Shown: in pieces, positions 16,528-24,879 of the stretch | Layout: each line of letters starts with the position of its first letter | Numbering within the stretch: the stretch's first letter is position 1 | NCBI GenBank assembly: GCA_013178295.1 | Contig: JABLWW010000010.1 | Location: forward strand, 124,001-188,000 | Source: Anaerolineae bacterium | GTDB taxonomy: Bacteria > Chloroflexota > Anaerolineae > Anaerolineales > Anaerolineaceae | Reading direction: 5' to 3' | Length of the DNA: 64,000 nt | Made by a program: the position numbers and the translations under genes | Notes under the pieces: generated by a model | The model's database searches: none | What the model was told of the DNA's origin: nothing | Seen by the model: the letters and a program-made list of their open reading frames with translations, nothing else

Positions 16528-18118
16528 TCTGCAGCGTATTGTGCGGGGCATTGCCCGCCGCTGGCTGAACTTGAGGAACAATCACCGCCTGCGTCGTCTG
16601 GCGGGGGAGGTGTTGCGGCATACACCCGCTCCCAGTGCTGCGCCGGTGGTGTTTTTCAATGCCTCGACGCGTCTGGAGGGTTTGAGCCTTAATGCGGCTT
16701 TCTCTTTGCTTTCTGCCTGGTCTTTGCGTCTTTCGGGGGCGCCGGTGGTGCATTTTGTCTGCTCACGGGGGCTGAGCCGCTGTGTGCTGGGCACGGACCG
16801 CGAGCAACCGCACAATCCGCCGCCCTGTTCGGCGTGTCTGGCGCAATCGCGCGCAATGTATGCAGGGGGCGATGTGCGCTGGTTTGCATATCATCGAGAC
16901 GAGAGGCTTGCGGCGATGTTGATGGGTCTGGATGTGCTTTCGCTTTCAGCGCTTGTGTACGATGGGTTGCCGTTAGGAGAATTGTGTCTCCCTTCGCTGC
17001 GCTGGATTCTGCGCTGTCATCATCTTGCTGATGATGAGAATACCCGCTTTCTATACCGCGAGTATGTTCTTTCTGCGCGGTGTGTGGCGCAGGAATTTTT
17101 GCGGTTGCTGGATGAGGTGCAGCCGCAGGCGGCGGTGGTATTCAATGGCATGTTTTACCCTGAGGCAGTTGCGCGCTATGTTGCTATGCAAAGGGGGTTA
17201 CGCGTGATAACACATGAAGTTGGGTTGCATCCTTTTACGGCATATTTCACCCCTGGCGAAGCTACTGCATATCCCATTGATATCCCCACTGAATTTGACC
17301 TTGATGAGCGGCAGTCCCGACAGTTAGATGAATATCTCAGCCAGCGTTTTCAGGGCAATTTCAGCATGGCGGGTGTTCGTTTTTGGCCACAGATGCAACC
17401 TCTGAGCGCGCAGTTTTGGCAGCGGGCGTCTGGATTCAAACAGATTGTCCCCATTTTTACCAATGTTGTTTTCGACACCAGTCAGGGACATGCCAATCAG
17501 GTTTTTCCGCACATGTTTGCCTGGCTGGATATGTTGCTTCAAATCATCCGGGCGCATCCAGAAACTTTTTTTGTGATTCGCGCTCACCCGGATGAGTGCC
17601 GCCCGGGGAAGGAAAGCCGTGAGAGTGTGGCGCAGTGGGCGGAGCGTCATCAGGTGCGTCTGCTGCCAAATGTGCTCTATGTGGATGCGGATGAGTATTT
17701 CAGTTCGTATGAACTGATTCAGCATGCGCATTTTGTGATGGTGTACAATTCTACCATCGGGCTGGAAGCTTCTATCATGGGGCGTCCGGTGTTGTGTGGT
17801 GGAAAAGCGCGCTTTACCCAGCTGCCCACAGTCTTTTTCCCTGCCACGCCTGAGGCGTATCTTCAACAGGCGGAAGAATTTTTATCTGCCAGCCAGATCG
17901 AGACCCCGCCCGAATTTCAACGCAATGCGCGCCGTTTTCTCTACTATCAAATATTTCGCACCTCACTCCCATTCAACGACTTGCTTGAGGAGGATCCCTT
18001 CTGGCGTGGGTATGTGCATCTCAAGCCGATTGGCTGGCAATCCCTTTTGCCGCAGAATTCGCCTGCTTTGGGCGTCATTGTCAACGGTATTCTCAAAGGT
18101 GAACCTTTTCTGCTCTAA
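16505..18118 (+). CDS. Capsule polysaccharide synthesis-type glycosyltransferase with Cys cluster
   Basis: 537 residues. The C-terminal half resembles the capsule-synthesis (KpsC/KpsS-like) fold: FFVIRAHPDECRPGK at about residue 355, and VMVYNSTIGLEASIMGRPVLC at about 410, where the S-T and E-A residues bind the nucleotide donor. Such proteins commonly transfer CMP-linked keto sugars. Directly after the CMP-sugar genes, it is the best candidate for the transferase of the encoded nonulosonate. The N-terminal half has an unusual cysteine-rich piece (about residues 85-112) with the pattern C-x7-C followed by CxxC. The ATG at 16505 overlaps neuB by 23 bases. The family call is moderately sure, the substrate is inference. 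Confidence 0.65.
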   Translation: MAVKTGVNLQRIVRGIARRWLNLRNNHRLRRLAGEVLRHTPAPSAAPVVFFNASTRLEGLSLNAAFSLLSAWSLRLSGAPVVHFVCSRGLSRCVLGTDREQPHNPPPCSACLAQSRAMYAGGDVRWFAYHRDERLAAMLMGLDVLSLSALVYDGLPLGELCLPSLRWILRCHHLADDENTRFLYREYVLSARCVAQEFLRLLDEVQPQAAVVFNGMFYPEAVARYVAMQRGLRVITHEVGLHPFTAYFTPGEATAYPIDIPTEFDLDERQSRQLDEYLSQRFQGNFSMAGVRFWPQMQPLSAQFWQRASGFKQIVPIFTNVVFDTSQGHANQVFPHMFAWLDMLLQIIRAHPETFFVIRAHPDECRPGKESRESVAQWAERHQVRLLPNVLYVDADEYFSSYELIQHAHFVMVYNSTIGLEASIMGRPVLCGGKARFTQLPTVFFPATPEAYLQQAEEFLSASQIETPPEFQRNARRFLYYQIFRTSLPFNDLLEEDPFWRGYVHLKPIGWQSLLPQNSPALGVIVNGILKGEPFLL

Positions 18119-18155
18119 ATGCTGTCAAAATATTTTTGAAGTTGGTGTCTAAAAC

Positions 18156-18845
18156 ATGAAACCAGAAACAATAGTAGCACTTGTTCCTATGCGGCATCAT
18201 TCACAGCGTGTGCCGGGGAAGAATTACCGTCCCCTGGCGGGCAAACCACTTTTTCACCACATCCTGCATACGTTGCAGCAGTGCCGCGAAATTTCCCGTA
18301 TTGTGGTGGACACAGACAGCCCTCCCATCATGGAAGACTGCCGCCGCTTCTTTCCAGATGTGCTGGTGATTGACCGTCCTGTACATTTGCGTGCGGATGC
18401 TATCCCCATGAATGAGATATTGTTGTATGATTGTGCGCAGGTTGAGGCAGATCTCTATCTGCAAACCCACAGCACGAATCCGCTTTTGCAGCCTGATACC
18501 ATCTCTCGAGCAATTCACATGCTGCTGGATAGTTATCCAGCCCACGATTCGCTCTTTGGTGTTACCCGCCTCCAGACACGCCTATGGGATGCGCTGACAC
18601 GTCCCATCAATCATAATCCTGCTATCCTGTTGCAGACACAAGACCTTCCCCCTATCTATGAAGAGAATTCCTGCATTTACATTTTCACGCGCCAAAACCT
18701 GGAGCGCCGTCGTAATCGGCTGGGTGAAAGACCCTTGATGTTTGAGATTGACCGTGCCGAAGCCTGGGATATTGATGAGGAACTGGACTTTGAGATTGTT
18801 GACGTGTTGATGCGCAAAAGAATTAAGGACACCGACAAGCCCTGA
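18156..18845 (+). CDS. Second CMP-sugar synthetase-like cytidylyltransferase
   Basis: 229 residues, the normal size of a stand-alone NeuA-type enzyme. The nucleotide-binding motif is ALVPMRHHSQRVPGKN, an altered form of the common PARGGSKGIPGKN, followed by LAGKPLFHHIL, VVDTDSP, LQTHSTNPLL and EIDRAEAWDIDEELDFE at the end. It probably couples CTP to a keto acid sugar different from that used by the fused enzyme at 14337. It is followed after 19 bases by a dehydrogenase gene, suggesting a linked pathway. The 37-base gap before it contains an AT-rich stretch and no strong Shine-Dalgarno. The family assignment is good; the substrate is open. Confidence 0.8.
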   Translation: MKPETIVALVPMRHHSQRVPGKNYRPLAGKPLFHHILHTLQQCREISRIVVDTDSPPIMEDCRRFFPDVLVIDRPVHLRADAIPMNEILLYDCAQVEADLYLQTHSTNPLLQPDTISRAIHMLLDSYPAHDSLFGVTRLQTRLWDALTRPINHNPAILLQTQDLPPIYEENSCIYIFTRQNLERRRNRLGERPLMFEIDRAEAWDIDEELDFEIVDVLMRKRIKDTDKP

Positions 18846-18864
18846 TGTATTGTGGAGTGAGCCA

Positions 18865-19827
18865 ATGAAGACTGTTTTGCTATCCGCCCCGTATATGCTT
18901 CCGCAGAAAGACCGTTTTGTGCGCGTTCTGGAACATTACGGCTTACAGGTGATTATCGCTGATGTCCATGAGCGTCTCTCTGAGCAGGAAATCCTGCGCT
19001 ACGCGGGACAGTTTGACGGTACGCTATGCGGAGATGATCGCTACACCGAGCGCGTTCAGAAAGCCTGCCTGCCGCGCCTGAAGGTGATTTCTAAGTGGGG
19101 GACGGGAATTGATTCGATTGACCAGCAAGCCGCTGCACGCTTTGGTATTCGGGTGTGTAATACCCCAAATGCGTTTACCCTTCCGGTGGCAGATACAGTG
19201 CTGGGATATATCCTTTGCTTTGCACGTGCCTTGCCTGCGCTTGACCGTCTGATGAAAAGCGGGCAGTGGCAAAAGCTGCCAGCGCGCGCACTCAGCGAAT
19301 GCACGTTGGGCGTGATTGGTGTCGGCAATATTGGCAAAGCTGTTCTGCGCCGGGCGCGGGTCTTTGGGATGAAGCTGCTGGGGAATGACATTGTCCCAAT
19401 TGCCCCCGATTTTATTGCCGAGCAGGGGGTGGAGATGACGACGCTGACCGATCTGTTGGAACGCGCCGATTTTGTCAGTCTCAACTGCACGCTGAATCCT
19501 ACCAGTTATCACATCCTTGACAGCAATGCGCTGACAAGGATGAAGCCGTCTGCGGTGCTGATCAATACTGCCCGCGGACCACTGATTGATGAACCGGCGT
19601 TGATCGCTGCTTTGCAGACCGGGCGCATTGCCGGGGCAGCGTTGGATGTGTTTGAGATCGAACCGCTGCCTCTTGATTCCCCGCTGCGCAGGATGGATCA
19701 TGTCATGCTGGCTTCACATGCCTGCAATGCCAGCCCTTCTGCCTGGGAGCGTGTCCATCTCAATACCATCCGCAACCTGCTGGATGGATTGGACATCCCG
19801 CACGAAGACCTTGAGAGTGTTATGTAA
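18865..19827 (+). CDS. D-2-hydroxyacid dehydrogenase (phosphoglycerate dehydrogenase-like)
   Basis: 320 residues, the size of the short D-isomer-specific 2-hydroxyacid dehydrogenases. The NAD-binding motif is GVIGVGNIGKAV at about residue 149. The catalytic arginine lies in NTARGPLIDE, the glutamate in DVFEIEPLP and the histidine in LASHACN. The upstream part KWGTGIDSID is also conserved in the family. It lacks the C-terminal ACT regulatory domain of SerA, so a biosynthetic serine role is not required. Its place inside the glycan cluster, right after a cytidylyltransferase, suggests a 2-keto or 2-hydroxy acid component. The ATG at 18865 is preceded by GTGGAG at a good distance; an in-frame TTG at 18850 is less likely. 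Confidence 0.85.
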   Translation: MKTVLLSAPYMLPQKDRFVRVLEHYGLQVIIADVHERLSEQEILRYAGQFDGTLCGDDRYTERVQKACLPRLKVISKWGTGIDSIDQQAAARFGIRVCNTPNAFTLPVADTVLGYILCFARALPALDRLMKSGQWQKLPARALSECTLGVIGVGNIGKAVLRRARVFGMKLLGNDIVPIAPDFIAEQGVEMTTLTDLLERADFVSLNCTLNPTSYHILDSNALTRMKPSAVLINTARGPLIDEPALIAALQTGRIAGAALDVFEIEPLPLDSPLRRMDHVMLASHACNASPSAWERVHLNTIRNLLDGLDIPHEDLESVM

Positions 19828-19922
19828 TGCAGGTGTTGTTAATGTACTCTGTAAAATCCGTAGGATGATAAAATATTACCTGCAGCGTTTTGTCATTCCA
19901 ATCCTATCTGAGGTGAGCATCA

Positions 19923-20495
19923 ATGGTCAAACCAACCTCTTTTTATCCTGATCCTGACCGCACCGTTTTGGTTGTGGTGGATATTCAGGAGCGCCTGGCA
20001 GCTTCGATGCCTGAAGAACCGCTGAAGCGCACTGTTAAGAGCGCCAGTATCCTTATGCGTGGTTGCAGAGTGCTGGACATCCCTGTTGTGGTTACCGAGC
20101 AGTATACAAAAGGCTTGGGTCCGACAGTGGATGAAATCCGTGAGGCGGTCGGCACATTTTCCCCTATCGAGAAGATGGCATTTAGCTGCTATGGGGAGCC
20201 AGCTTTTCGCCAGGCGCTTGGGGCGCTGGGAGATATGCGATCCAATGTGATTTTGTGTGGAATCGAATGCCATGTCTGTGTGCTCCAGACCACTTTGGAC
20301 CTGCTGGAGAATGGATATTGTGTGTATGTGGCGGCGGACGCCGTTTGCAGCCGTGCCAAGCTCAACTGGCAAGCCGGACTGGAGTTGATGCGTCAGGCAG
20401 GCGCGGTGATTGGCACAACGGAGATTTTTCTCTTCCAGATGCTCAAAGAAGCTGGTACGGAGCGCTTCAAACAAATTTCCAAGCTGATCAGGTAA
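19923..20495 (+). CDS. Isochorismatase-like cysteine hydrolase
   Basis: 190 residues of the isochorismatase/nicotinamidase superfamily. The catalytic Asp is in VVVDIQERL (about residue 20), a lysine follows in EKMAFSCYG (about 83), and the nucleophilic Cys is in GIECHVCVLQTTLDL (about 115). The second half, GYCVYVAADAVCSR, is typical of the YcaC/isochorismatase-like hydrolase subgroup. The substrate is unknown; members split amides or enol ethers. It is separated from the dehydrogenase by 95 bases and followed by a GT2 gene, all in one direction. A GAGGTGAGC sequence precedes the ATG. Why it lies inside a polysaccharide cluster is not clear. Confidence 0.8.
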   Translation: MVKPTSFYPDPDRTVLVVVDIQERLAASMPEEPLKRTVKSASILMRGCRVLDIPVVVTEQYTKGLGPTVDEIREAVGTFSPIEKMAFSCYGEPAFRQALGALGDMRSNVILCGIECHVCVLQTTLDLLENGYCVYVAADAVCSRAKLNWQAGLELMRQAGAVIGTTEIFLFQMLKEAGTERFKQISKLIR

Positions 20496-20524
20496 TGAAA
20501 ATTGGATTGGCGGGCGTTTGAACC

Positions 20525-21484
20525 ATGGCTGAAAAAGAAATTCTCACAGTGGATGTCGTTGTTCCCGTCTTTAACGAGGAAAAAGCGATAGAGTGCTTTC
20601 ACCAGCAGCTTTGTCAGGCGATTGATGCTTTGCCTTATGCTTTTCACATCTGTTATGTAAATGATGGCTCGAAAGATGATACCCAGGCCTTGCTGGAGAA
20701 AATTGCATCTGCCGATCAGCGCGTGAAGGTTATTGAACTTTCGCGTAATTTTGGTCACCAGGCGGCACTGACCGCCGGGCTTGATTGCAGCCAGGCGGAC
20801 ATGGTCATCACTATAGATGGTGACGGGCAAAACCCGCCTGAACTGATCCCTGAGATGATTGCGCTGGCGCAGAGTGGGTATGATGTGGTGTTAACCCAGC
20901 GCATTGAACAGGAAGAAACATCGGATTTCAAACGCTGGACATCGGAGATGTTCTATTGGCTTGTCAACCGCATTGGCGATACCCCTATTCAGCCGGGGGC
21001 GGCGGACTTTCGCTTGCTGAAGCGCCCGGTGGTGGAGGCGCTGCGCGGGATGCGAGAGTACCATCGTTTTTTGCGCGGTATGGTCGCTTGGATGGGTTTC
21101 CGCAGCGTCATTTTGCCTTTCAAGCCGTTGCAGCGTCTGGCGGGCGAGAGCAAATATTCGCTGCGCAAAATGTTCATGCTGGCGCTGGATGCCATCTTTT
21201 CCTTTTCGCTTGTTCCCCTGTATATTGGCATTGCTGTTGGCATATTTTTTCTTGTGCTTGCCATGCTTGAAGCAGTGTATGTCCTCAGTTTTTGGATCAC
21301 AGGCAATACACAGCATCTGGCGCGCGGCTGGAGTTCGCTGATGTTTATTTTGCTGATTGTCGGCGGGTCGCTGATGGTTTGTGTGGGTTTTATTGGAATC
21401 TACGTGGGATATATCTTTCAGGAGGTCAAGCGCCGTCCTGTCTATATTGTCCGTCAGGTGTATGAAAACCGCCGTGGGTCATAA
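20525..21484 (+). CDS. Polyprenyl-phosphate glycosyltransferase, GtrB/DPM1-like
   Basis: 319 residues. The GT2 catalytic domain has VVPVFNEE (residues 11-18), VNDGSKD (the nucleotide-binding acidic loop), LSRNFGHQAALTAG and the DxD equivalent TIDGDGQNPPE at about residue 97. Two strong transmembrane helices near residues 230-260 and 275-305 match the GtrB/ArnC-type architecture. Such enzymes load a sugar from a nucleotide donor onto undecaprenyl phosphate, which is then used by GT-C transferases on the outside. The next gene is such a membrane protein and overlaps this one by 23 bases, making a natural donor/transferase pair. Confidence 0.87.
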   Translation: MAEKEILTVDVVVPVFNEEKAIECFHQQLCQAIDALPYAFHICYVNDGSKDDTQALLEKIASADQRVKVIELSRNFGHQAALTAGLDCSQADMVITIDGDGQNPPELIPEMIALAQSGYDVVLTQRIEQEETSDFKRWTSEMFYWLVNRIGDTPIQPGAADFRLLKRPVVEALRGMREYHRFLRGMVAWMGFRSVILPFKPLQRLAGESKYSLRKMFMLALDAIFSFSLVPLYIGIAVGIFFLVLAMLEAVYVLSFWITGNTQHLARGWSSLMFILLIVGGSLMVCVGFIGIYVGYIFQEVKRRPVYIVRQVYENRRGS

Positions 21485-23588
21485 TTCTGTTTTTCGGCGT
21501 TTGGCTTCACTGTCCATTCCGGCAATTGTTACACCCCTCTTTTTGTTTCTCCTCAGCGTGCTTGCTTATGGGGTGATGTTTCGCTCTTTGGGTTTCTACT
21601 GGGATGAGTTGCCCTATATCTGGATTGCCGATAAACTGGGCGCAGCCGGGCTGGCGCGCTATTTTTCCACCAATCGCCCGGTGTGGGGGGCGGTATATCA
21701 ACTGACCACTGCTGTGCTGGGAAGCGCACCGTGGCAGTGGCAGCTTTTTGGGCTTTTTTGGCGCTGGTTGAGCGCTGTATCTGTCTGGTGGCTGGTGTGG
21801 CTGACCTGGCGGCGTCATTCGGTTGCTGCTGTATGGGTGGCGACCCTTTTCCTGGTATATCCCGGCTTTGATCAGCAGCCGATTGCCATGATGTATGGGC
21901 ACTTTTTTATCGTGATAACAGCTTTTTTCCTGTCTTGCTGTTTGATGATTCTTTCGCTGCGCAGACCGACGAGATACTGGCATTTCACGCTGCCAGCGTT
22001 GCTTTTATCTGCGTTCAACTTGCTGGCAATGGAGTACTTTTTTCTGCTTGATCTGTTGCGTCCTGTACTCCTTTGGTTTGTTCTGGCAAAAAGGGATGTT
22101 GACTGGCGTGAACGCAAGTCGCTTGCCAGCCTGCTGCTCGGAGAAAGCGAAACCTCATGGCAGACGCGCCTGAAGCAAACGCTGCGCGCCTGGCTGCCGT
22201 ATTTGATTGTTTTTGTTGCGGCAGTTTTGTGGCGCGCGGTGATTTTTAAATACCAGACGCAGAATTACCAACCGACTTTACTGACTCAAATTGGGGAGCA
22301 GCCAGTGCAAGCGGTAACCCAGCTGCTGAAGACCATAGGGGTTGATCTGTTTTCGGTGATTATCAATGGCTGGGCAAAGGCTTTTCAGATGCCCGATTTG
22401 GAAAATTTTGGCGCGCGCAGTTTGTTGTTTTACTGGGCGATAATAGCGCTCTCGGTGATGCTGGTGTTGCTCTTTCTCTTTCGTTTGCGCCCGCAGGACC
22501 AAGAGCCGCCCCCTGCCGAAAAGCAAGCCTGGGGTTTACAGGCGATTTTTGTCGGCGCGCTGGCGCTGCTTTTGGCTGGTCCCCCCTTCTGGCTCACTGG
22601 TCTGCCGATTGCTCCGAGTTATCCTCTCAGCCGTTTTACGCTGCCCTTTATGTTGGGGGTGAGCCTGGTTCTTGCTGGTCTTTTGCAGGCGCTTACGGCT
22701 GCCCGCGCGGCGCGCATCATTCTGCTGGGGATTTTTGTCGGCTACGCGGTTGGTTACCAGTTTCAGGTTGCCAATGCCTTCCGCCGCGATTGGAATACTC
22801 AAAAGGCGTTATTTTGGCAAATGGCGTGGCGTATGCCTTCCATTGAGCCGCATACGGCATTGCTTGCCAACGATTTGCCCACCCGATTTACCAGCGATAA
22901 TTCGCTCAGCGCTGTGTTGAACTATATCTATGCGCCCCAGAATCGCTCGGAAGATATGTACTACATGCTCTACTTTCCCTCTATCCGTACCAAGACATAT
23001 TTTAAGGACTATCAGCCGGGGCGCGAGATTCAACATAACTATCTGGCTGCCACTTTTCGCGGGAATACAAGCCAGGTGATTGCATTCTATTTTCAGCCGC
23101 CAGCATGTCTGCGTGTGCTTGATGCAGAAATTGAGCGCGACAATATTATGCTGCCTGAGGCAATCAAAACGGCTATGAGGCTCTCTTCTGCGACTCCGAT
23201 TCGCTTTTTGCCGGAAGGACAAGGTTATACGCCGCCGATAGAGATTTACGGAGCAGAGCTGGCACACGGCTGGTGCTATTACTTTGAGAAGGCAGATCTG
23301 GCACGCCAGATGCAGGACTGGGCGCAGGTTGCTTTGTTGGGAGAGGAGGCGTTTTGTTTGCAAGATCACCCCAATGACCCTGTGGAGCGTACGCCTTTTA
23401 TCGAAGCGTATGCCCATCTTGGGCAGTGGCAGCGGGCACTGGAACTGACGCGTGAATCTGCTCAGGTTACCGAACTGGTCAGACCGGTTCTGTGCGCTCT
23501 TTGGCAGCGTATTGACCGGGAAACTCCTGCCAGCGCTGAGAAGGACGCCGCCGTGCGGCAGGTCAGACAGGCGCTGGCTTGCCCCTAA
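21462..23588 (+). CDS. GT-C-like membrane protein with soluble TPR-like tail
   Basis: About 708 residues from the ATG at 21462, which lies inside the end of the GtrB-like gene. The first 450 residues contain about twelve hydrophobic helices. The first external loop GFYWDELPYIWIADKLG carries the acidic pair expected in GT-C enzymes, followed by STNRPVWG in place of RPP. The remaining 250 residues are soluble: a mixed domain and, near the end (about 610-690), helical repeats such as YYFEKADLARQMQDWAQVA and AHLGQWQRALELTRE that look like tetratricopeptide units. It probably uses the lipid-linked sugar made by the preceding enzyme. It is the last gene of the co-directional glycan run. Confidence 0.65.
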   Translation: MKTAVGHNSVFRRLASLSIPAIVTPLFLFLLSVLAYGVMFRSLGFYWDELPYIWIADKLGAAGLARYFSTNRPVWGAVYQLTTAVLGSAPWQWQLFGLFWRWLSAVSVWWLVWLTWRRHSVAAVWVATLFLVYPGFDQQPIAMMYGHFFIVITAFFLSCCLMILSLRRPTRYWHFTLPALLLSAFNLLAMEYFFLLDLLRPVLLWFVLAKRDVDWRERKSLASLLLGESETSWQTRLKQTLRAWLPYLIVFVAAVLWRAVIFKYQTQNYQPTLLTQIGEQPVQAVTQLLKTIGVDLFSVIINGWAKAFQMPDLENFGARSLLFYWAIIALSVMLVLLFLFRLRPQDQEPPPAEKQAWGLQAIFVGALALLLAGPPFWLTGLPIAPSYPLSRFTLPFMLGVSLVLAGLLQALTAARAARIILLGIFVGYAVGYQFQVANAFRRDWNTQKALFWQMAWRMPSIEPHTALLANDLPTRFTSDNSLSAVLNYIYAPQNRSEDMYYMLYFPSIRTKTYFKDYQPGREIQHNYLAATFRGNTSQVIAFYFQPPACLRVLDAEIERDNIMLPEAIKTAMRLSSATPIRFLPEGQGYTPPIEIYGAELAHGWCYYFEKADLARQMQDWAQVALLGEEAFCLQDHPNDPVERTPFIEAYAHLGQWQRALELTRESAQVTELVRPVLCALWQRIDRETPASAEKDAAVRQVRQALACP

Positions 23589-23632
23589 GATGTTTGCTTA
23601 TCGGGTAGATTTACTGTTATTGGAGATAAAAC

Positions 23633-24871
23633 ATGGAAAGTGTTGTGGAAAAATTTCTGCGCTATGTGAAGATAGACACCCGCTCCGATCGGGAAGCGGA
23701 TACCAGCCCCAGTACAGCGGGGCAGTGGGTTCTGGCGCGCCTTTTGGCAGATGAACTGCGCGGGATGGGATTGGGGGACGTTAATGTGAGCGACCATGCA
23801 GTAGTAACGGCAGTCTTGCCAGCAAACCGTGTACCCGCCTCGCCGGTGATCGGCTTTATTGCCCACATGGATACTTCTGGTGAGGTTTCGGGCAAAGATG
23901 TTTGCCCCATGATTCATGACAAGTATGATGGCGGTGATATTGTTCTCAATAGCGAGAAAAACATTGTTCTTTCGCCGTGCGATTTTCCGGAATTAAGGCA
24001 CTATGTTGGCGAGACGCTGATCACAACTGATGGGAATACTTTGCTTGGCGCCGATGATAAGGCAGGCGTGGCAGAGATCATGACTGCCGTGGAATACCTT
24101 GTTGAGCATCCGCAGATCCCACATGGCGAGGTACGGATTGCCTTCACACCGGACGAGGAGATTGGGCGTGGTGTAGATCATTTTGATGTTGAACAGTTTG
24201 GCGCGAATTTTGCTTATACGCTGGATGGTGGGAGCATTGGAGAACTGGAGTATGAGAACTTTAATGCTGCTGAAGCTACCATTACGTTTCACGGGCGCAG
24301 CGTTCATCCAGGCAGTGCCAAGGGCAAGATGGTCAATGCGCTCCATATTGCTATGGAATTCAATGCCATGCTACCGGCTGCTGAGCGCCCGGAGCATACT
24401 GAGCATTACGAAGGGTTTTTTCACCTGACAACCCTGACAGGTGATGTAGAGCAAGCTTCGTGTCGTATTATCGTGCGTGATCATGACTATCAGCGCTATA
24501 AACAGCGCATAGCCCTTTTGCAAGGCGCGGCAGCCTTTCTCAATCAGCGGTATGGGGCAAACCTGGTTGATCTGGAGATCAAAGAGCAGTATTTGAATAT
24601 GCGCGAAAAGATTTTACCGGTCATGCACATTGTTGAGACGGCTTGCAAGGCGATGGAAATGGTAGGGGTGAAGCCAGTTGTCATGCCTGTTCGCGGCGGC
24701 ACGGATGGTGCGCGGCTGTCATATATGGGCTTGCCTACCCCAAACCTCTTTACCGGAGGGCACAATTATCATAGCCGCTATGAGTTTATCCCTGTATTGT
24801 CTATGCAGAAAGCTGTTGAGGTTGTGCTGAAGATAATCGAGTTGTATTGCGGCTGGCAACCTTCGGCATAG
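23633..24871 (+). CDS. pepT: Peptidase T (tripeptide aminopeptidase)
   Basis: 412 residues, the usual PepT length. The two-zinc M20 ligands are all visible: His in FIAHMDTSGE (about residue 79), Asp in LGADDKAG (about 140), Glu-Glu in PDEEIGRG (about 174), Asp in YTLDGGSIGELE (about 197) and the last His in TGGHNYHSRYEF (about 380). It removes N-terminal residues from tripeptides in the cytoplasm. It follows the glycan run by 44 bases, with TTGGAGATAAA before the ATG, and probably does not belong to the same pathway. It converges on the minus-strand hydrolase that ends eight bases away. Confidence 0.95.
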   Translation: MESVVEKFLRYVKIDTRSDREADTSPSTAGQWVLARLLADELRGMGLGDVNVSDHAVVTAVLPANRVPASPVIGFIAHMDTSGEVSGKDVCPMIHDKYDGGDIVLNSEKNIVLSPCDFPELRHYVGETLITTDGNTLLGADDKAGVAEIMTAVEYLVEHPQIPHGEVRIAFTPDEEIGRGVDHFDVEQFGANFAYTLDGGSIGELEYENFNAAEATITFHGRSVHPGSAKGKMVNALHIAMEFNAMLPAAERPEHTEHYEGFFHLTTLTGDVEQASCRIIVRDHDYQRYKQRIALLQGAAAFLNQRYGANLVDLEIKEQYLNMREKILPVMHIVETACKAMEMVGVKPVVMPVRGGTDGARLSYMGLPTPNLFTGGHNYHSRYEFIPVLSMQKAVEVVLKIIELYCGWQPSA

Positions 24872-24879
24872 AATAGTGG

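Noticed and set aside
16505-16600. Missing SAF domain of NeuB caused by a frameshift
   Set aside because: The sequence after the stop codes in its own frame for the next glycosyltransferase; no SAF-like sequence is seen in any frame there.
19828-19884. Inverted repeat TGCAGGT...ACCTGCA before the isochorismatase gene
   Set aside because: Only seven base pairs with a loop of more than forty bases; not supported as a terminator or operator.
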